Positions 4,409 through 6,239 of a stretch of 6,239 nucleotides of DNA are shown in pieces. The notes beneath the pieces are model-generated. The model searched no databases. It saw only the letters and a program-made list of their open reading frames with translations, and had not been told where the DNA came from. The position numbers and the translations under genes are program-made. This stretch comes from Thermoprotei archaeon (lineage in GTDB: Archaea > Thermoproteota > Thermoprotei > Thermofilales > Thermofilaceae), in contig QMRZ01000094.1 in NCBI GenBank assembly GCA_003649495.1, forward strand, positions 1 through 6,239. The letters run 5' to 3'. Every line of letters starts with the position of its first letter. Position 1 is the first letter of the stretch.

Positions 4409-5185
4409 GTGAGTAGCGTCTGCCCATACCTCTACAGGGATGAGAGGGACCGCTTCATATGTTCAGTATCGGGCAACGAGGTGGATCCGGGCCTCATGCC
4501 CTGCCTCGCCAACTATAGGGAGTGCCCATTCTACACCTCAGCTGAGGAGAGGGAGGCAGCTCCCGTAGTTGAGGAGGTCCCCCCGCCCCCTGAGGCGCCA
4601 GCCGTGGAAGCTAAGCCTGCTGAAGTTAGGCCTGCAGAAGAGGCAGAGGTTGCAGTGGAGGAGATAGAGGAAGGCTTGCTCAAGGAGCTGGACGAGATAG
4701 AGGAGTGGGCGACTCGGCTAGCGGAGAGGTGGAGGGAGTACGAGGAGGATGCGAGGAAGCTCATGAGGATGTGGGAGGAGGCCAGCAAGACTGCCCAGTG
4801 GGCTGAGAGGGCGATCTCAAACGTGATTGACATGTACGAGAAGCTGCTCGACGACCTAGAGCTGAGGCTTAAGAGTGGCCTCCTCTCCGAGGGGGCCTAT
4901 AGGGAGCTGAGAGAGGAGATCGAGGGGAGCTTGGAGAGGTACAGGAGGCTAAGAAGCGAGGTTGAGGAGCGGGTCAGGAGCGTTGAGAGGCTCGTCTTAC
5001 CCCACATGCAGAGGGTCAAGGTGGCTGAGGCCAAGCCCGACTTGGGGAAGCTGAGAGTCAGCTTGATGAAGCTTGAGCAGATGTACAGGGAGGGCAAGGT
5101 GAGGAGGGAGACCTACGAGAGGCTGAAGAGGGAGCTGGAGACGAGGATCAAGTGGCTCGAGCAGCTAGCGGGTGAGGGTGCATGA
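4409..5185 (+). CDS. Cys-cluster coiled-coil protein (A), first gene of a paralogous pair, function unknown
   Basis: This 258-aa protein has three visible parts. Residues 1-45 carry four cysteines (C5, C18, C32, C39; spacing C-x12-C-x13-C-x6-C, with the CPYL and CPFY turns), likely binding zinc or an iron-sulphur cluster. Residues 46-85 are a Pro/Ala/Glu/Val linker with no predicted fold. Residues 86-258 are almost entirely charged helix with heptad-like spacing. This helical part has two hairpin turns of similar sequence, offset by 72 residues: G157-x6-Y164-x2-L167 and G229-x6-Y236-x2-L239. No signal peptide or membrane helix is present. The core (103-161) aligns without gaps to residues 23-81 of the next gene's product, so the two are paralogues and may form a hetero-oligomer. 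Their genes overlap by ATGA, indicating translational coupling. I do not recognise a named family, and no enzymatic motif is present; a scaffold or adaptor role is an inference. Confidence 0.85.
   Translation: MSSVCPYLYRDERDRFICSVSGNEVDPGLMPCLANYRECPFYTSAEEREAAPVVEEVPPPPEAPAVEAKPAEVRPAEEAEVAVEEIEEGLLKELDEIEEWATRLAERWREYEEDARKLMRMWEEASKTAQWAERAISNVIDMYEKLLDDLELRLKSGLLSEGAYRELREEIEGSLERYRRLRSEVEERVRSVERLVLPHMQRVKVAEAKPDLGKLRVSLMKLEQMYREGKVRRETYERLKRELETRIKWLEQLAGEGA
5171..5177 (+). promoter_or_regulatory. Internal ribosome binding site for the second coiled-coil gene
   Basis: GGTGAGG, within the last codons of gene A, ends 4 bases before the ATG at 5182. Together with the ATGA stop/start overlap (5182-5185) it supports coupled translation of both proteins from one mRNA. 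Confidence 0.6.
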
Positions 5186-5562
5186 GTAGGGAGGCACTGC
5201 TCCCCTCCGAGGCTAGGAGCTACGAGGAGTTCGCAGCCGCGCTGGACAGGCTGGATAAGGCCTGGGAGTCCTACGTCAGGGGGGTCAGAGAGCTAATGGA
5301 GGAGTGGGAGAAGGTGAAGGTGAAGCTACTCGAGAGGATCTCGAAGACCGAGGGCCTAATCGAGGCCATTAAGAACGAGGTTGAGGAGTTAAGGGTGGAG
5401 ATCGCCCTGGGTCTGAGGAGCGAGGAGGAGAGCAAGGAGGAGGTAGAGAGGCTTGAGGAGAGGAGGGCAAGGCTTGAGGATCGCCTCAAGGCGCTGCGCG
5501 GCTTCCTGGAGGACATAGAGACGAGGGTCAGGGAGCACCGGGAGCGGGTCATGGGGCGCTGA
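5182..5562 (+). CDS. Coiled-coil protein (B), paralogue of the upstream gene, function unknown
   Basis: This 126-aa, almost wholly helical, charged protein has no cysteines, signal peptide or membrane segment. Its residues 23-81 line up with residues 103-161 of protein A at a constant offset of 80. Shared positions include R23-L24, W28, Y31, R36, L38-M39, W42-E43, I60, L70, G77-L78 and S80-E81. It therefore corresponds to A's first long helix and first hairpin, without A's N-terminal Cys cluster, the linker or the last ~60 residues. Start ATG 5182 overlaps A's stop as ATGA and has GGTGAGG just upstream. The likely picture is duplication followed by specialisation, with A-B assembling through the coiled coils; this is inference. 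Its 3' end overlaps the convergent small zinc-protein gene by 14 bases (5549-5562). Confidence 0.83.
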   Translation: MSREALLPSEARSYEEFAAALDRLDKAWESYVRGVRELMEEWEKVKVKLLERISKTEGLIEAIKNEVEELRVEIALGLRSEEESKEEVERLEERRARLEDRLKALRGFLEDIETRVREHRERVMGR

Positions 5563-5761
5563 AGATAATGCCGCCGCCCCGCCGCTTGACCACGAGCTCC
5601 CCAAGCTCCGAGGAGCCCTTAGCCTTAGCCTGCTCCCTCAGTGCCTTCAGCAGGGCCCTGTAGTGCTTCCTGCACAGGAAGTACCTGCTGCCCTCTAGCT
5701 CCACGATGTACAGGCCAGCCTCCCTACACCTGTAGTAGCTGCACGTAGGTCTCCTCGCCAC
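5549..5761 (-). CDS. Small putative zinc-binding protein, 70 aa
   Basis: This short basic protein has a C7-x4-C12-x17-C30-x2-H33 arrangement, with a beta-like segment between the pairs (AGLYIVELEGSRYF, 15-28). A helix follows the last ligands (34-48), then comes a Lys/Gly-rich tail. This is the layout of a small treble-clef or ribbon zinc finger; nucleic-acid or protein binding is likely but no partner can be named. GTG at 5761 lies about 26 bases from the centre of CATAAGG in the 17-bp repeat (5783-5799), which predicts a leaderless mRNA; no Shine-Dalgarno is obvious. It is 46 bases downstream of the HPS gene and could instead be its second operon gene. It converges on coiled-coil gene B with a 14-base overlap. 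The cysteine pattern makes it very unlikely to be a chance frame. Confidence 0.78.
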   Translation of the reverse strand: MARRPTCSYYRCREAGLYIVELEGSRYFLCRKHYRALLKALREQAKAKGSSELGELVVKRRGGGIIFSAP

Positions 5762-5782
5762 AGCTTAAGGAGGCTGAGGGCC

Positions 5783-5799
5783 CCTTATGAGGCTGGCGC
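5783..5799 (-). repeat. 17-bp repeat, copy 2 (upstream of the 70-aa zinc-protein gene)
   Basis: Exact second copy of CCTTATGAGGCTGGCGC (plus strand), in the same orientation as copy 1 at 4331-4347. It sits in the 46-bp gap between the HPS stop and the small gene's GTG. Flanks also begin similarly (GAGGGCC in both, with a 2-base shift) and then diverge. It may be a promoter or operator shared by the two leftward genes. Confidence 0.55.
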
Positions 5800-5807
5800 T
5801 CCCCTAG

Positions 5808-6239
5808 CTATAGGAGTAGCTCAACCAGCTCCCTAGCCGCCTCGCCGGGATCGGGCGAGGCGTACACGTACCTGCCCACTACCAGTATGTCGGCGCCTGC
5901 CTCGAGATATAGCGCGGCGCTCTCAGGCGTGATCCCCCCCGCCACGGCCAGCTCAGCCCTGAGCGAGCTGGCTAGCTCTCCTAACACCTCGGCTACCGAG
6001 GCCCTGTCGACCCCCTTAGCCCTCTGGACATCCACCGGGACGTGGTAGCACACTACGTCCACGTTAAGTTCATCCAGCTCCAGGGCCCTAGCCAGGGGGT
6101 CGTCGACGCACATCAGGTCACCTATCACCTTCCCGCCCATCCTGTGTGCGGCGTCGACTACGCGCGCAATGGTCTCGTCGCTTGCGACAGCCAGCACAGT
6201 GGTGTAGGATGCGCCATTGCCTATGGCGAGCTTGGCCTC
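5808..6239 (-). CDS. hps: 3-hexulose-6-phosphate synthase (partial, N-terminus beyond window end)
   Basis: The C-terminal 143 residues are present and the frame is open to the window edge. The matching HPS pattern starts upstream of the GTG at 6197 (EAKLAIGNGASYTTVLAVAS at the edge), so that GTG is not the start. The segment shows the later beta-alpha units of the OMP-decarboxylase/HPS TIM barrel: VIGDLMCVDDPLARA (38-51), the strand ending VCYHVPVDVQ (63-72), and the phosphate-binding loops AVAGGI (98-103) and GADILVVGR (115-123), followed by YASPDPGEAA. HPS condenses formaldehyde with ribulose 5-phosphate; in archaea it usually runs in reverse to supply ribulose 5-phosphate in the absence of an oxidative pentose pathway. 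The catalytic DxKxxD region lies outside the window. GGI rather than the GxGxQGG of OMP decarboxylase favours HPS. It could be the C-terminal half of a Fae-Hps fusion; this cannot be seen here. Confidence 0.85.
   Translation of the reverse strand, partial: EAKLAIGNGASYTTVLAVASDETIARVVDAAHRMGGKVIGDLMCVDDPLARALELDELNVDVVCYHVPVDVQRAKGVDRASVAEVLGELASSLRAELAVAGGITPESAALYLEAGADILVVGRYVYASPDPGEAARELVELLL

Noticed and set aside
4531..5552. Serine/leucine-rich minus-strand frames opposite the coiled-coil pair
   Set aside because: Complement of GAG/AGG-rich codons automatically yields Ser/Leu frames; no start signals or family features.
5808..6197. Taking the GTG at 6197 as the true start of HPS
   Set aside because: Fourteen further in-frame codons up to the window edge continue the HPS pattern, and the barrel's first strands would be missing; the gene is cut by the window.
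1..6239. CRISPR arrays, insertion sequences, transposase or integrase genes
   Set aside because: No regularly spaced repeats, terminal inverted repeats or mobile-element proteins are visible; the region looks like core chromosome.

Overview
The window is archaeal and most likely from a thermophilic member of the Thermoproteota (crenarchaeal lineage). The evidence is an archaeal-type EF-1alpha followed by ribosomal protein uS10, a partial eL34, an archaeal Oxa1/EMC3-like membrane protein, a serine tRNA with a BHB-type intron and an encoded CCA end, TATA boxes about 26 bases before genes, frequent GTG starts, G+C-rich DNA and proteins rich in Arg and Glu. I cannot assign an order or genus from the sequence alone.

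Left part (1-776): a divergent pair. The 5' part of the eL34 gene runs leftward off the window edge, and a DUF106/EMC3-type membrane-insertase-like gene runs rightward. They share a 53-bp intergenic region with a single TTATAA-centred TATA box nearly equidistant from both start codons. This suggests one bidirectional promoter element giving leaderless mRNAs on both sides. A gene-free stretch (777-1013) holds overlapping inverted repeats and then the EF-1alpha promoter.

Middle part (1014-3928): the translation cluster tuf (EF-1alpha) - rpsJ (uS10), a T-run terminator, then a separately promoted tRNA-Ser(UGA) carrying a 13-nt intron at the canonical 37/38 site. A URO-D superfamily protein follows; it is not a typical HemE.

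Right part (3925-6239): genes alternate in direction. A 123-aa protein of unknown function runs leftward, converging with the URO-D gene with overlapping stop codons. Next is a rightward two-gene operon of translationally coupled coiled-coil proteins. The first has an N-terminal four-cysteine cluster and a Pro/Glu-rich linker. The second aligns without gaps to the coiled-coil core of the first (Arg-Leu-x3-Trp-x2-Tyr-x4-Arg-x-Leu-Met-x2-Trp-Glu ... Gly-Leu-x-Ser-Glu), so the two are paralogues. This pair is the best candidate here for an undescribed system. Converging on it is a 70-aa putative zinc protein, and upstream of that lies the 3' part of a 3-hexulose-6-phosphate synthase gene running off the right edge. 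An exact 17-bp sequence occurs just upstream of both leftward small genes and may be a shared promoter or operator.

Functionally, the left and middle parts are protein synthesis and membrane insertion. The right part mixes pentose/one-carbon metabolism (HPS) with uncharacterised archaeal proteins.
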